Positions 38,301-55,683 of a stretch of DNA of 64,000 bases are shown here, piece after piece; position 1 is the stretch's first letter, and each line of letters starts with the position of its first letter. The DNA comes from Lamellibrachia columna (lineage: Eukaryota; Annelida; Polychaeta; Sabellida; Siboglinidae). Location of the stretch: assembly GCA_963662155.1 (NCBI GenBank), contig OY759264.1, positions 14,579,430-14,643,429 on the forward strand, written 5' to 3'. The notes under the pieces are model-generated. The model saw only the letters and a program-made list of their open reading frames with translations. It was not told the DNA's origin and searched no databases. The position numbers and the translations under genes are program-made.

Positions 38301-41300
38301 TACTTTATACAGAACAGGCCACCAAACAGATTTTTAAAGTGATCTACAAATGTCCAACACATCCCAAATGTGACAAGTTAAGAGGTTCAGCATCTCAATC
38401 CTGGTAGGCCTATAACTTGCAGTTGCAGTTTGATTTGTATGTGTGTGACTGTGTCTGTAACATGTGAACAATTATGCTTTATAAATAAACATTGACATGT
38501 TTTATGTTTGTTGTACACCCTCAAATAGATTCGTCAGCTTAGACCTAGTAAGGTTATTTTACTGACGTTAGGAGCAAAGTACAAAATTATTGCCTTCTAA
38601 ATCTAAAAAAATTGCGCTAGAAAGGTTGAATTACATATCAACATCTTTAATTCATGCATACTAGGCAAAGAAATGTCACAAAATGGCTACGAACTAACAA
38701 CGTAGTGAACGGGTAGAACAGCTTCTACACGTTCTGAACATGAACAGGCATAAGCAGTGCAGGGAATCCCCAGGAAAAACCCCTACATCTTGGTGACGTA
38801 GTTCACAATTTCTACGTTACAGGTTTGTAGTGCTGAACCTACCCTTTGAGGACGTAGACCCCAGTTCGTACTGAAGTATTGTATTGTGCGGGAATGGAAC
38901 CTCCCTATGAGGACTTAGACCCAGTTCATACTAATGGATTGTATTGTGCGGGAATGGAACCTACCTATGAGGACGTAGACCCAGTTCATACTAATGGATT
39001 GTATTGTGCGGGAATGGAACCTACCTATGAGGACGTAGACCCAGTTCATACTAATGGATTGTATTGTGCAGGAATGGAACCTCCCTATGAGGACGTAGAC
39101 CCAGTTCATACTAATGGATTGTATTGTGCGGGAATGGAACCTCCCTATGAGGATGTAGACCCAGTTCATACTAATGGATTGTATTGTGCGGGAATGGAAC
39201 CTCCCTATGAGGATGTAGACCCAGTTCATACTAATGGATTGTACTGTGCGGGAATGGAACCTCCCTATGAGGATGTAGACCCAGTTCATACTAATGGATT
39301 GTATTGTGCAGGAATGGAACCTCCCTATGAGGATGTAGACCCAGTTCGTACTGAAGTATTGTATTGTGCAGGAATGGAACCTCCCTATGAGGATGTAGAC
39401 CCAGTTCATACTAATGGATTGTATTGTGCAGGAATGGAACCTCCCTATGAGGATGTAGACCCAGTTTATACTAATGGATTGTATTGTGTGGGAATGGAAC
39501 CTCCCTATGAGGACGTAGACCCAGTTCATACTAATGGATTGTATTGTGCAGGAATGGAACCTCCCTATGAGGATGTAGACCCAGTTCGTACTGAAGTATT
39601 GTATTGTGCAGGAATGGAACCTCCCTATCTTGGTGACGTAGTTCACAATTTCTACGTTACAGGTTTGTAGTGCTGAACCTACCCTTTGAGGACGTAGACC
39701 CCAGTTCGTACTGAAGTATTGTATTGTGCGGGAATGGAACCTCCCTATGAGGACTTAGACCCAGTTCATACTAATGGATTGTATTGTGCGGGAATGGAAC
39801 CTACCTATGAGGACGTAGACCCAGTTCATACTAATGGATTGTATTGTGCGGGAATGGAACCTACCTATGAGGACGTAGACCCAGTTCATACTAATGGATT
39901 GTATTGTGCAGGAATGGAACCTCCCTATGAGGACGTAGACCCAGTTCATACTAATGGATTGTATTGTGCGGGAATGGAACCTCCCTATGAGGATGTAGAC
40001 CCAGTTCATACTAATGGATTGTATTGTGCGGGAATGGAACCTCCCTATGAGGATGTAGACCCAGTTCATACTAATGGATTGTACTGTGTGGGAATGGAAC
40101 CTCCCTATGAGGATGTAGACCCAGTTCATACTAATGGATTGTATTGTGCAGGAATGGAACCTCCCTATGAGGATGTAGACCCAGTTCGTACTGAAGTATT
40201 GTATTGTGCAGGAATGGAACCTCCCTATGAGGATGTAGACCCAGTTCATACTAATGGATTGTATTGTGCAGGAATGGAACCTCCCTATGAGGATGTAGAC
40301 CCAGTTTATACTAATGGATTGTATTGTGTGGGAATGGAACCTCCCTATGAGGACGTAGACCCAGTTCATACTAATGGATTGTACTGTGTGGGAATGGAAC
40401 CTCCCTATGAGGATGTAGACCCAGTTCATATTAATGTATTGTACTGTGCGGGAATGGAACCTCACCATGAGGATGTAGACTCACTTCTTTCTAATGGACT
40501 GTATTGTGCAGGAATGGAGTCACCGGACATCTCGTCAGTGCGCCACTTCATCCAGAGCATTGAGGATGCTCTCCTCTTCATCATCATGATGGTCATTGCT
40601 GAAGGCTGGGGGGTGATTCGCTCACACACAAAGCACTACCGCTGGACATCCTTATTATGTAAGTCATCTATTGTTACACCACCAATAGATGTCATCATTA
40701 ATAATATGTCAATTACTTGACACTTTTTGTCAACACATTCAAAGCGCCTCCTCTGATTTGAGAGTTATGCACCCTTTTTGCAGCATAACATTTTTAGATA
40801 TTGATTTTATGTCATGTTTCATAACATACCATTCACTGTGATTTACATCATCTTTTCCAGTGCTCTTTGCAATGTTTGCATCGTCACTGATGTGCGTTCA
40901 TTGGGTTCACCGATACTTTCTGGTAAGTTCTTGTTCTAGTGATATAATTTTCATGGCCAGTATGGTTAACTGGTCTCGTATGTAGACACAGGAAAATGTA
41001 CACAATTGTGGACAGAAAAAAAAGATAAATATTTGCTTGGTTTATATCTTCATACTTTTTATCAATGCAAATTTGTCTGACCATCGCAGAAAATGACAAT
41101 TAACGATTCTAGCCACTAGACGTTCTTCCTACTTAGTCAGATAGTATTTAGTGGTGAGGACTTGCCTTTTTTTGCATCACTTTTTGTGTAAAAATAATTA
41201 CCATATTATAGTATGTAACTTTGTATTGAACTGTTGTGTTCGGTTTTATAATAATTTTAATTTTTTTATAGCACAAATTTGATTGACATATTTATGTTTT

Positions 41301-43052
41301 GCCGCCTCCTGTTTAAAAATGCGTCCCCCACCTTGCATATATATCAGGGTTGTTTGATTTAAATCATTTGATTTAAATCATTGATTTAAATCATGATTTA
41401 AATCGCTCAAAAAAAAATCATTGATTTATGATTATTTTTTTTTACTTCCGGTTTTTTTAATCGCTGATTTATATGAATTTAACACAAATAATTGTTTACA
41501 AGCATTGTGATCAACAAAGTTTTGTGTGTTTTTTAATACAAAAGCACAAAGTGCGCACACATGTGTAGCTGTATTGACACCAGATAGCCTGATAGTAAAA
41601 TATTTTATGACATTGTGTATACCAGATTTAAAAAAAATCAAAATAAAAAAAAAAAAATCCGATTTAAATAAAAAAAAATCTTTTTTTTTTTAATCAAGAT
41701 TAGTGTACAAGCAGTGCGAGTAGTGTGCAGGCAGTGCAAGTAGTGTGCAAGCAGTGCAATTAGTGTACAAGCAGTACGAGTAGTGTACAATCAGTGCGAG
41801 TAGTGTACAAGCAGTGCGAATAGTGTACAAGCAGTGCGATTAGTGTACAAGCAGTACAAGTAGTGTACAAGTAGTGTGATTAGTGTGTGCAAGTAGTGTA
41901 CAAGCAGTGCAAGTAGTGTAGTGCGAGTAGTATACCAGCAGTGCGATTAGTGTACAAGCAGTGCGATTAGTGTATAAACAGTGCAATTAGTGTACAAGAA
42001 GTGTGAGTAGTGTACAGGCAGTGCAAGTAGTGTGCAAGCGATTAGTGTATAAGCAGTGCGAGTAGTGTACAAACAGTGTGATTAGTGTACAAACAGTGCA
42101 AATAGTGTACAAGCAGTGTGATTAGTGTACAAGCAGTGCGGGTAGTGTACAAGCAGTGCGATTAGTGTACAACCAGTGCGATTAGTGAACAACCAGTGTG
42201 ATTAGTGTACAAGCATAGATGTCAACGTCTGCTCATGGAAACGTAGTCGTGGAAAGCACAACAGATCCTCCTCCTCCTCCTTCTATTTGGTCTCCTCTAA
42301 ATCTCTAGGTCCCTTGTATTGTCTGAAAACAATAACATAGTTAAACTGCTACGCAATTACAAATGTACTTGAAATGACCACTGTGATTGACATTGGTCAT
42401 TCTCTGTTTCAGCTTAGTGCAGGTCACCATGTATCAATCAACATTTTATTCACAGTCATCGTGTAGTTTAACTGTATTCTTGTGTTCATGGTTTGATCCT
42501 AATAAATCTCTTCTTACTCTTCAGGCATTCTCTGTCTGTTGTGTCGTCTTCATCATGTACAAAACGCTCAAGTGGAGCTCGCACAATATCGAGCTGCTCC
42601 GTCGACGGCGACGCAAGATTCGCCGCTTCATCACGAAACATCAGCTGCACCACGCCGGCTGGGTCACTGTCGACATGCAGCTGCGGCGCAAACTCGATGT
42701 TTTCTGCTACTTCCGTATCGTCTGTGCCACGTTCTCGATGGTGTATGCGATCGCTGTCACGCTTGCAACTTTCCTGCACGAGTACATGTACATCAAGGCG
42801 CTGGCTTTCGAGATCTCTGAGCTGATGGTCTACGTCTCAATTGGGGTCATATTCCGACTGCGAAACTTCGAGGCATACGAACACATCGAGCTTGTTCCAC
42901 CGAGGGAGCATGTCATCATACTCGAACTGCCGGAGGTGTGCAGCGGCCAGGTGGAGCCACATGTTGTACTCGGCGTTCCACTCCAACACAAGGTCGAGAA
43001 GCAGACTCAGACACCGTTTCGACGACACTGGTGTTCGAAAAACGTAAAATGA
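27971..43052 (+). CDS. Seven-transmembrane protein of the GOST / lung-7TM-receptor type, 9 coding exons, 531 aa
   Basis: Exons: 27971-28183, 30951-31010, 34034-34303, 35819-35895, 37541-37679, 38122-38221, 40512-40658, 40861-40922, 42525-43052 (1596 nt, phases consistent). A start at 27971 gives a clear signal peptide (MIQISRVLWHFVVVYCLF..., to about Cys23). A luminal domain of about 200 residues follows, with N-glycosylation sites NVT, NTS, NFS, NTT and paired Cys. Then come seven hydrophobic helices: one each in exons 5, 6, 7 and 8 and three in exon 9. AEGWGVIRS after TM3 and FRLRNFEAYEH after TM7 resemble the GxGW and YxxFRP motifs of GPR107/TMEM87/plant lung-7TM relatives. Those proteins act in Golgi or endomembrane trafficking; this one's role is inferred only. 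Exon 4 is the least certain. An AATAAA lies at 43149. Confidence 0.75.
29053..29139. repeat. 17-bp repeat ACATTACACTGTATAAA, about 5 units
   Basis: Near-perfect tandem units in 7TM intron 1, directly followed by LINE-like sequence. Confidence 0.9.
29430..29790 (+). mobile_element. Decayed LINE C-terminal region
   Basis: Plus strand reads LNRLRTGVGRAKTVMRRWG and then REDQRMPHLLCCRTLDSLC. This resembles the segment RLRTGxxxxxxxxxxWG followed by an HLLxxC motif at the C-terminus of many LINE polyproteins. Confidence 0.7.
32796..32863. repeat. Tandem duplication, 32-bp period
   Basis: Two copies of GCCAATGACAGTGATGAGGT plus CAGGCCTCTA in 7TM intron 2. Confidence 0.9.
33774..33836. repeat. (GCAC)n(AC)n compound microsatellite
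   Basis: GCAC tetranucleotides grade into AC dinucleotides in 7TM intron 2, about 200 bp before exon 3. Confidence 0.95.
34345..34745. mobile_element. Non-autonomous hAT element, about 400 bp
   Basis: Termini CAGGGTTGAAAAAAATC and the complement of CAGTGTTGTTTGATTT, flanked by 8-bp direct repeats CTTCCTAT (34337-34344) and TTTCCTAT (34746-34753), 7 of 8 identical. Both ends are built of alternating GATTTAAATC palindromes. A second copy in the opposite orientation lies at 41345-41700. Confidence 0.85.
34861..34914. repeat. GTAGCACCCTAAAATAT x3
   Basis: Three tandem 17-bp units in 7TM intron 3. Confidence 0.9.
35256..35366. repeat. (GTAT)n(AT)n microsatellite
   Basis: About 21 GTAT units followed by an AT tract in 7TM intron 3. 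Confidence 0.97.
36830..37090 (-). mobile_element. Decayed LINE reverse transcriptase core
   Basis: Reading the minus strand from 37025, NTGAPQGCVLCPFLFTLF is followed after frame breaks by LVTKFSDDGCI, corresponding to RT motifs with the F(S/A)DD catalytic block of L2/Rex-like LINEs. The second motif shifts frame relative to the first, so the element is dead. Confidence 0.8.
37920..38016. repeat. Tandem duplication of about 52 bp
   Basis: Two copies of TGTTATATAGTATCCACTAT followed by AT-rich sequence and ACACAATGACCAC, about 105 bp before 7TM exon 6. Confidence 0.85.
38788..40511 (+). repeat. 60-bp minisatellite with 840-bp higher-order duplication, containing the 7TM exon 7 acceptor
   Basis: Unit of 60 bp: GTATTGTGCAGGAATGGAAC, then CTCCCTATGAGGATGTAGAC and CCAGTTCATACTAATGGATT. 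Two blocks, 38788-39627 and 39628-40467, repeat the same order of about 13 units at a period of exactly 840 bp. The first eleven units differ at only one base between blocks, so the block duplication is recent. The array ends on GTATTGTGCAG at 40501-40511, the acceptor of exon 7, whose first bases GAATGGA continue the unit. The frame is open in both directions because 60 is a multiple of three. Confidence 0.95.
41345..41700. mobile_element. Inverted copy of the 34345-34745 hAT element
   Basis: The interior (for example the complement of AATGTCATAAAATATTTGAC near 41590-41612) matches the 34345 copy in reverse orientation. The CAGGGTTGTTTGATTT terminus is at 41345. The distal end has decayed into A/T runs and abuts the next minisatellite. 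Confidence 0.8.
41701..42214. repeat. 19-bp minisatellite TAGTGTACAAGCAGTGCGA, about 27 units
   Basis: Degenerate tandem array in 7TM intron 8, starting at the decayed end of a hAT copy. Confidence 0.95.
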
Positions 43053-44661
43053 CAAAAACATGATCGAACCGGTGGGCGAACCCATCGTGTTTTGTAAACA
43101 TATTTACCTATCCGGCTTAGGGGCTTTGTAAATATAAAAAAATACAATAATAAAGATGTATATGGTTTGGTGGGTGGGTCATCCTGGATTATCACAACAA
43201 AAATTTTTTCACCCATACAAATTTTGCAATAAACGGCTTTCCATTCGCTGCATTGGCACTGTATGCGCAAGTGCCTCTAATATTTGGATGGGTTGTGGGT
43301 GGCTGGGGTCTTATTGAGCTTTTTTGGATTGGATTTTTTTTAATATTCACTAAGCCCCATAGACTGGTTATTCTAAAGGTGATGTTTGGCAACGTAACTT
43401 CCGTATGATAAAGGACATAGCATTCCTTCTGTATAGTTCTGTAGTATGTTGTGTGCTTAGCACTTAGCGAAACTGTGCTTCGTTCGTGTGTCTAAAAGTC
43501 GGTAAGGTAACTCGCTGGGCCTGCTATGCAATATTTGCCAATTTGGGACAGAAATGTAATGCTATAGAATGCCTCGTGAGTAAAGTTTTTTTGTAGTTTA
43601 TCCTAGCAGTGATGTGGGGAGAGTTTAAAAAAGTATTTTTCAAGCTTCAAAATGTAATGTAAAATAATAATGAAAATAAACTGTAATTTGTCATTCTGAA
43701 TCAGAACTTTCAAAACTGCATAATGCTATCTAGATATGGTGTAGGATTGAGTTTTACGGGATGCTCCCAGTCTGATAGAAAACCTTCGCTTTGACAAATG
43801 TAATAGCTTAGTCAGTGAAAGTAGCAATGTAGACCATGTCTGTTGTGTTTGTGACTGTTTTACTGAAATGTGCAAGGGGACTGGCTCCCAGTAATTTGTA
43901 TAGCTGGGTGTAGGCTGGATAAGTGTTGCCAACAAATGCGATTTTTAGGATAATATAATTATGAAGCATTTATCTGCAAAACGCATTACCGGTATATCCA
44001 ATTTGTGTATTTCGAGATAAATCATGCCTTCTGTTGAACATTGTTGAGTGATAGATAGATTATTTCATCAGCGTGGCATATAACTTTTGTATCCACCACT
44101 ATCAACTAGGTGGCAGCACAAAACCACTGTTAATTCAATTTATGTGATTTTGGCATATTATAATGCGTTTTGCGAATAAATGCTTTATATGTGTGTAGAT
44201 ATTTATGTTTGTGGATATGTATATACTAGTCTTACATTTACATACATTTATACGTACATGTGATAGAGAGAGACAGAAGTATTAAGGCACATGATCTGTT
44301 TAATAATCCTTATAGAACATTCCTTCTTTGTCGTTAAGAATTGTGCTCTTCATGTTTGTAAATTATCTGCTCTGGGTCCGAGTGATGTAAGTGATTTTTG
44401 GGTCAGCGTGACGTCCATGCATGAGGTCACTGTGACCTCTGGCCATCTCTTGTGGGGTAACCCTGACCCTTGTGTGCTAATATAGTTTGTCAATGTGTGT
44501 GGTACATAACTGTTTTATCAGTATTGGGCTGTTGCATAATATTATAAATAATTCAAGGCAAACTGGGTATTTATTCAGCCATATAATGGTGCTTTTATTT
44601 GAAGCGAAACAAAAGTCACGGTTTCGGGGCTATGCTCGTAAGATATACAAACAAACCAAGT

Positions 44662-45124
44662 GCAACTAAAATCAAGAATATCACGCCAGTGGTTTACTCA
44701 GAATGTGTTCTACAAGTGAGAGATTCCAGTCATTACTCAGAATGACTGAGGGCTGACATGTTTACCAGCGTGACTTATATAAGCGCATGTGCATTTCTAT
44801 GAAATACACAGAACCTACACAAAGTCTTGAACAAATGTGTTATTTTGCAAGAAAGAGGACTACCTCGGTAGTTTAGTAAACAAAGGCCAAAATATGTTAC
44901 ATAAGTTGAGTTTGGATTCAAATAGCATGGCCATATCCTATTGGCAAGTATAGGAATAGGTGTATACTAATATATTTTCATTTGGCAAGCAAATATTTCC
45001 AGAATACCACACTGGTGACGTAGGGTTATCTAACAGTATGGCACGGCCCATTTAATTATGATGCTGTGTGTTCAACAAGGTTTTCCTAGTAAACCACTAG
45101 TGTGATATTCTTAACTGAAGTTGC
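44662..45124. mobile_element. MITE with 34-bp terminal inverted repeats, about 460 bp
   Basis: The left end GCAACTAAAATCAAGAATAT and on to CACGCCAGTGGTTT is complementary to the right end ending CTTAACTGAAGTTGC, with about 28 of 34 positions matching. A diverged copy without a clear right end lies at 56846-57210. No coding frame is present. Confidence 0.7.
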
Positions 45125-45889
45125 AAATGGTTGTTTTAGTAACTGTTAAAAACCATGACTTGTTTCGCATTAAAAAAGTTGGTGTTTGAATGATAAGAGG
45201 CATAGATTTTCTCATGAACCACCACATTCGGTTCTTATTTACATCAGTTACAATCTATGCAACATGTTTTAAACTTTGCCAGTTTGTCACATTCTTATGA
45301 ACTGTAGGTAGCTTTTTACCTTGAAATTAAGCATTTTCAAAAGGAGTATCAAGTATTACACATGAAACACATTGCTATAAGTTCGAGAATTTGTAGACGT
45401 GAACGACTATTATGAGTGAAAACTTACAATATTGACAGTTACTGTTAAAAAATATGCAGACGTAGTTTAAAATGATGTCAATAATTTATTTAAGACAATC
45501 TATTAAATGTTGTGTGCAATGGTATGTTTGTTCCTGGTGTAGCTCATTGGAGATCTCAATGTGTATTGTTTAGGCAAATTAAATGTACAAAATAAATTAA
45601 TAACAAGCTGACATGAAGTTTTGTCCATTTCATCTTGATGCTTGGCTATCATTTCAATCTCACTACACTATAAACAATTTGAATTAAGGCATTTAACAAA
45701 AAATTTCATAAAAAATAAAGGCATTTAAATAAATAAAAAATTTAAAAATAAAGGTTTTTTTAAAAAAAATTATGAAAAAATAATGGCATGTAAATAAATT
45801 TTAGCAAGTAATTCTTATAATTTTTAAAGGAATGTTGGGTCCAATTTTGTTCGAACAAAATCAGCAGAAGTAAGCATTAAATCATAAAT

Positions 45890-46040
45890 TAAATCATGAT
45901 ACAATGTGCAAGATTCACGAATAGGTACTTCATTGGTGACAATTTCAGAAAATGGTTGCTATTTGCAAGGTGGAAATAATGTAATTCTGTGCATTCCAGG
46001 GTTTGTTTGCCCTGAAAAGGGGGTATTTTGCAAAAAATAA
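45890..46040. repeat. Dispersed repeat family, copy 2 of 3
   Basis: Shares ACTTCATTGGTGACAATTTC with a reverse-oriented copy at about 35095-35160 and GGTGACAATTTCAGAAA with a copy at about 58955-59065. Family type unknown. Confidence 0.65.
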
Positions 46041-46625
46041 AGAATTGTCCAGACCCCCAGTGTGTGTGGGAAGAGCCAGCACCTCGGTGGTTTGACTGTG
46101 AGACCCCAAGTGTATGCGGAAAGAGGACTCTGAGACTAATACTTGACGAACATTATGTCCATTTTCACGTTTTTGCAAATACTGCCTCCCGTTAAAATCT
46201 AATTGAACGGTTCCTGGATATCAGACCAACACATGAGTGGTACCAAACTGTTAGCTGAAAAAGAGAAGGTTATTTCAGTATGTCATTTATACTAGTCCAC
46301 TCATATGTTCATGCCACCCAATTGACAAGGCAATGAGTTGTCATTTTTCGAACGTCTTGTGTGCAATTTTGGTATGGTCGCATACAGCATCATCTGTCTT
46401 TATATAACAACGAAATAGCTTAACTATGATTTGAAGGTGCCTCACTCGCTTGTTTCCCGACTGGAGTGTGTTATGTATAGTGATAAAACGTCTGGATGCT
46501 GAAACGTTTTCACAACTTTATCATAGCATTGTTTTACCCACACGATACTTGACGAAGAAGGTCGAATGGTTTGACACCATCTGAGTTTGACACACACGTG
46601 GGTGAGTACTTCGGCGAGCAGTTCC

Positions 46626-46776
46626 ATGGCTTCGTATTCCAGTGAGTTTCACCATTTGAAGGCACCCAACAGCTCTGCCCACACCCGTCACAGCTATCGA
46701 AGTGATAGCAGCGATGACCAAGCTCAACAACAACAAGCAAGTGGCCATCTGGAATACCAGGAACCATTGAAGCTAG
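46626..46776 (+). other. Unassigned 50-codon exon-like frame
   Basis: An ATG at 46626 opens a Ser/His/Gln-rich frame (MASYSSEFHHLKAPNSSAHT..., QQQQ) that ends at a possible donor (CTAG, then GTAGAG). Composition looks more protein-like than surrounding DNA, but no partner exon or homologue could be identified. It may be an orphan first exon or chance. Confidence 0.2.
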
Positions 46777-48284
46777 GTAGAGATGTCTTAATCCTTCATA
46801 CCGACCTTATTTCCGAGGAATGGCGGACGACCAAGATGCTTGGCTCATTGCTAGGAGACACAGGATGTCGTACAATTACCCATAGCCGAAATGGAATTGT
46901 GTCATAGTGTTACAAAAACGTTGTGTTACCTGGGAAGCCTTAGAAATATCAAAGAAATAAATTTTAGGTTTTAAAGATATTGTCGTTTAAAAATGCATTA
47001 AAAATTACCACCTCAGGGGTGTGGGGCCTCACAGTCCCACCTTACACCAGGGCCTAATACCCCTTAATCACCCTCTGTCCCCAGGTTGTCATTTATAGGG
47101 ACTGTAGTATGGTCTTCATTGGTTGACAGATGCAGAGTTAGTTGGCAGTTTCACGTAATTAAAATGCTCCAGTTGTCATGATTTTTGTCTTTATCAAAGT
47201 TTATCTAAATTAATGATGTTATACCTCGTGTTAATCTTGATTGCTGCAGTATTATTTATGATCAGAAATTGAAAATGGGAATATGACTAACCAATGAAAA
47301 CATCAAAGGTGATGATTTATTGGTGTCTTTTATTGCTCTACAGCGATCTCCATATATATATATATATATATCGTAAAACTGACATATTTTATTTTATTTG
47401 CCAAATAGTGCATTTTCCCAGATATTAAAACATGAAAGACTACAGTAACACGTCTTGTGTGGATATATTTTTGAACAACCGAAATGTTATCAATATTAAT
47501 AACTTGTCAGTGTCAATGTCTGTAAAACAGTCTTTCAGTTAACCAGTAAAAATCGTTGTACATCCTCTTTAAAATCCATTAACATAACAGATAAATTAAC
47601 ACTTCCAATAACAAATTCACCCCAAAAAGCGACCCAGTCCCTTTTGACATCACCCCCATCCAGACAAGCCTCTCTCAAAAGTAGCATAATTAGTTAAACA
47701 CACAAAGAACATAAACCGAGTACAATCCATTTTATTTCACATTAAAAATTGAGTATAATGATGACAATGATAGCTACATATAAGAATCACATTGAAAATG
47801 TCTGGAGATGTGTTAAATTCTGATACTAACAGATCACAAATCCAATAATGAAAAATGTTGTTATCACTTAGATTTGATGTTAACTTCTCTTTTGATTCCC
47901 TGTATATTATACAAAAGAATTCTTATAGCGTTTGAACGGTTATATCTACCAGTGGTACGTTTATTTTCCGTATTTATATAGAGAGGCTGATGAACAATGC
48001 ATCGGAAATGTACATATCTGTATATAGCCAATAAATATTATTTCATCTCAAATGTCATTGGAGCAGACTTTAAACATGACAACATCGTGTTAAACATTAA
48101 TATCCTGAATGGTAAAACTTAACATACTCGCAGTATTCATCCTCTGTGAATGCGAGAGCTGGATTCTGACAGCAGACACAGACAGACGCATTTGAATACA
48201 TTTCAAATGCTTCAGGTGATTCCTCAGCATTTCCCACACCGCACAAAAAGAACGAATATGTGAGACAGCAAGTGGATCCCCTCA

Positions 48285-48545
48285 ATGGAAACAAGAGTGA
48301 AATGACAAAAGCTCTCCTGGTTTCGCCACATCACCCGGCAACACCATTACAAAAATATCCTGCAGGGCAAGCGATGACATGGCCGCCAGATGAAAAACTG
48401 GCTGAATAATATACAGGAATGAGACTAGCAGAGTTTATTGACCTTACTAAGCACAGCAGAAGACAGACAAAGCTGGCATAGACCCTGAGGAAATGGCAGC
48501 CCTACGACTGTCCTGGTCAAGAGATGAAGATGAAGGATGGTAACA
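48285..48545 (+). mobile_element. Decayed LINE C-terminal region
   Basis: Plus strand, with frame breaks, reads WFRHITRQHHYKNILQGK, GRQMKNWLNNIQE and AEDRQSWHR, ending PTTVLVKR. This is the usual tail of RTE/jockey-type polyproteins (WFGHVxR, GRQxKxWxDNIKEW, AxDRxxWR). Confidence 0.8.
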
Positions 48546-49023
48546 TGGGATATAAATCACTACATCAATGCCTGTCTCCTGCACAATGAACTCATCCGAC
48601 TTGGTATTAGTAAGGTATACACTGTACAGCCATATCCAGTTTTTATGCAGATTTGTTTCAATTGGCAAAAATCATGATACAGTTTCTTGTGTTCCTCACA
48701 ACAGCATAACACAGAATAACAAACTTACGGCAGTCAAACTAAACTATTTTGATGCTAGACAGATTTTAAGCAAAATCTAGCGGATTTCCTTTGATGTAGG
48801 AATAGTTCGTAGTTTGATAGATGGCGACACTTGATCATAAACTGAATGCCATAGACCAATTAACCAATGAAAAAATGTATAATGGATTTATACTGAATTT
48901 CAAGTAAAAAATACAAATTTTAACCCCCCAAAAATGTAGCAAATCTGGCTAATGAATGAAGGCGCAAATTGAGCAGATTGTGAGACATGCCGCTTGTGGG
49001 AACATTATTAATGTCACATTGAA

Positions 49024-54819
<5,796 letters not shown>

Positions 54820-55345
54820 GTTGAGTGTTGATAGTTTTCTCGATTATCCAGGCTCCGTGCTGTGGCGCCACCGTTTGTGGCAAATTCATAAAATAATCGT
54901 GAAGTTTTATCAGTTTATACGATACAAATCCAATTGACGTTAAACTGATTATATTGACACAACTGTCAGACTGAAAAGCTACATCAGACAAAACAATGTT
55001 TTTTGTTTTGTAGTCTCGGTTATCCGACTCTCGCTCGGCTTTGTGAATGGTAGACTCGATTATTTAGGCTACGCTCAGTGGCGCCACCGTTTGTCGCACA
55101 CGTCTCCGCTTGGATGAAGAGTGGGGTTTTCATTGTGACGGAAATTATGTATGATCCCAGATTCTGGGCGCACACACAGTTAGCTAATTACGATGTCATC
55201 CAGACAGTTGACTAATTCACAAAATAAGACTTAACTTTTATCAGGTGATACGATGCAATTCGAATTAACTTTAAACTTTAATTATGTTGACACATGCAAC
55301 TGTCCAACTGAAAAGCTAAATTGAGCAAAACAAATGCTTAGTGTA
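54820..55345. repeat. Diverged direct duplication in the DPCD 5' flank
   Basis: Segment 54837-55003 and segment 55050-55340 share an ordered series of blocks: CTCGATTAT.CAGGCT / GTGGCGCCACCGTTTGT / AATTCA.AAAATAA / CTGTC.GACTGAAAAGCTA / GCAAAACAA. The second copy is interrupted by extra sequence. The first copy begins within about 20 bp of the DPCD ATG, so the duplicated unit probably includes promoter or 5' UTR sequence. Confidence 0.6.
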
Positions 55346-55683
55346 GCATCTTGATAATTACGCTGATTGGCTGAGTGCAATCATCTTATTTCCATAGAGG
55401 ACCTTAAAAATGCATACAAGCAACAAGACAGAGACAAATTATATGAATATGTAAATGACTTAATCAACTAAAACAACAAACATACTAATATACATATTCA
55501 CTTTCATTAATTCCCTTCATTCTATTCATTAAAATGGTCTTACATTCTTTTTTTAACATATGTTTTGTTTGAATTGTTTTCACATTTACTGGAAGTTCAT
55601 TTTAGTTCCATTAAATTAAAAAAGATTTACAACCCTGACCCTTGAGATGAGGCACAACGTAGGATGCATTACTTCCACCTGTT

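Larger units (their letters stand above)
43053..49023. other. Intergenic region between the 7TM gene and DPCD (convergent 3' ends)
   Basis: Holds the 7TM 3' UTR (AATAAA at 43149), a MITE (44662-45124), a dispersed repeat (45890-46040), one unassigned exon-like frame (46626-46776), an AT tract near 47352 and a LINE relic (48285-48545). Nothing else was recognised. Confidence 0.5.

Noticed and set aside
38915..40468. Minus-strand frames of about 240 codons repeating IGRFHSCTIQSISMNWVYI
   Set aside because: Antisense shadow of the 60-bp array; a 60-bp unit keeps any stop-free frame open indefinitely.
42486..43101. Several overlapping frames on both strands over the last 7TM exon
   Set aside because: Shadows of the GC-richer coding exon at 42525-43052, whose phase-0 frame gives three membrane helices and the family C-terminus.
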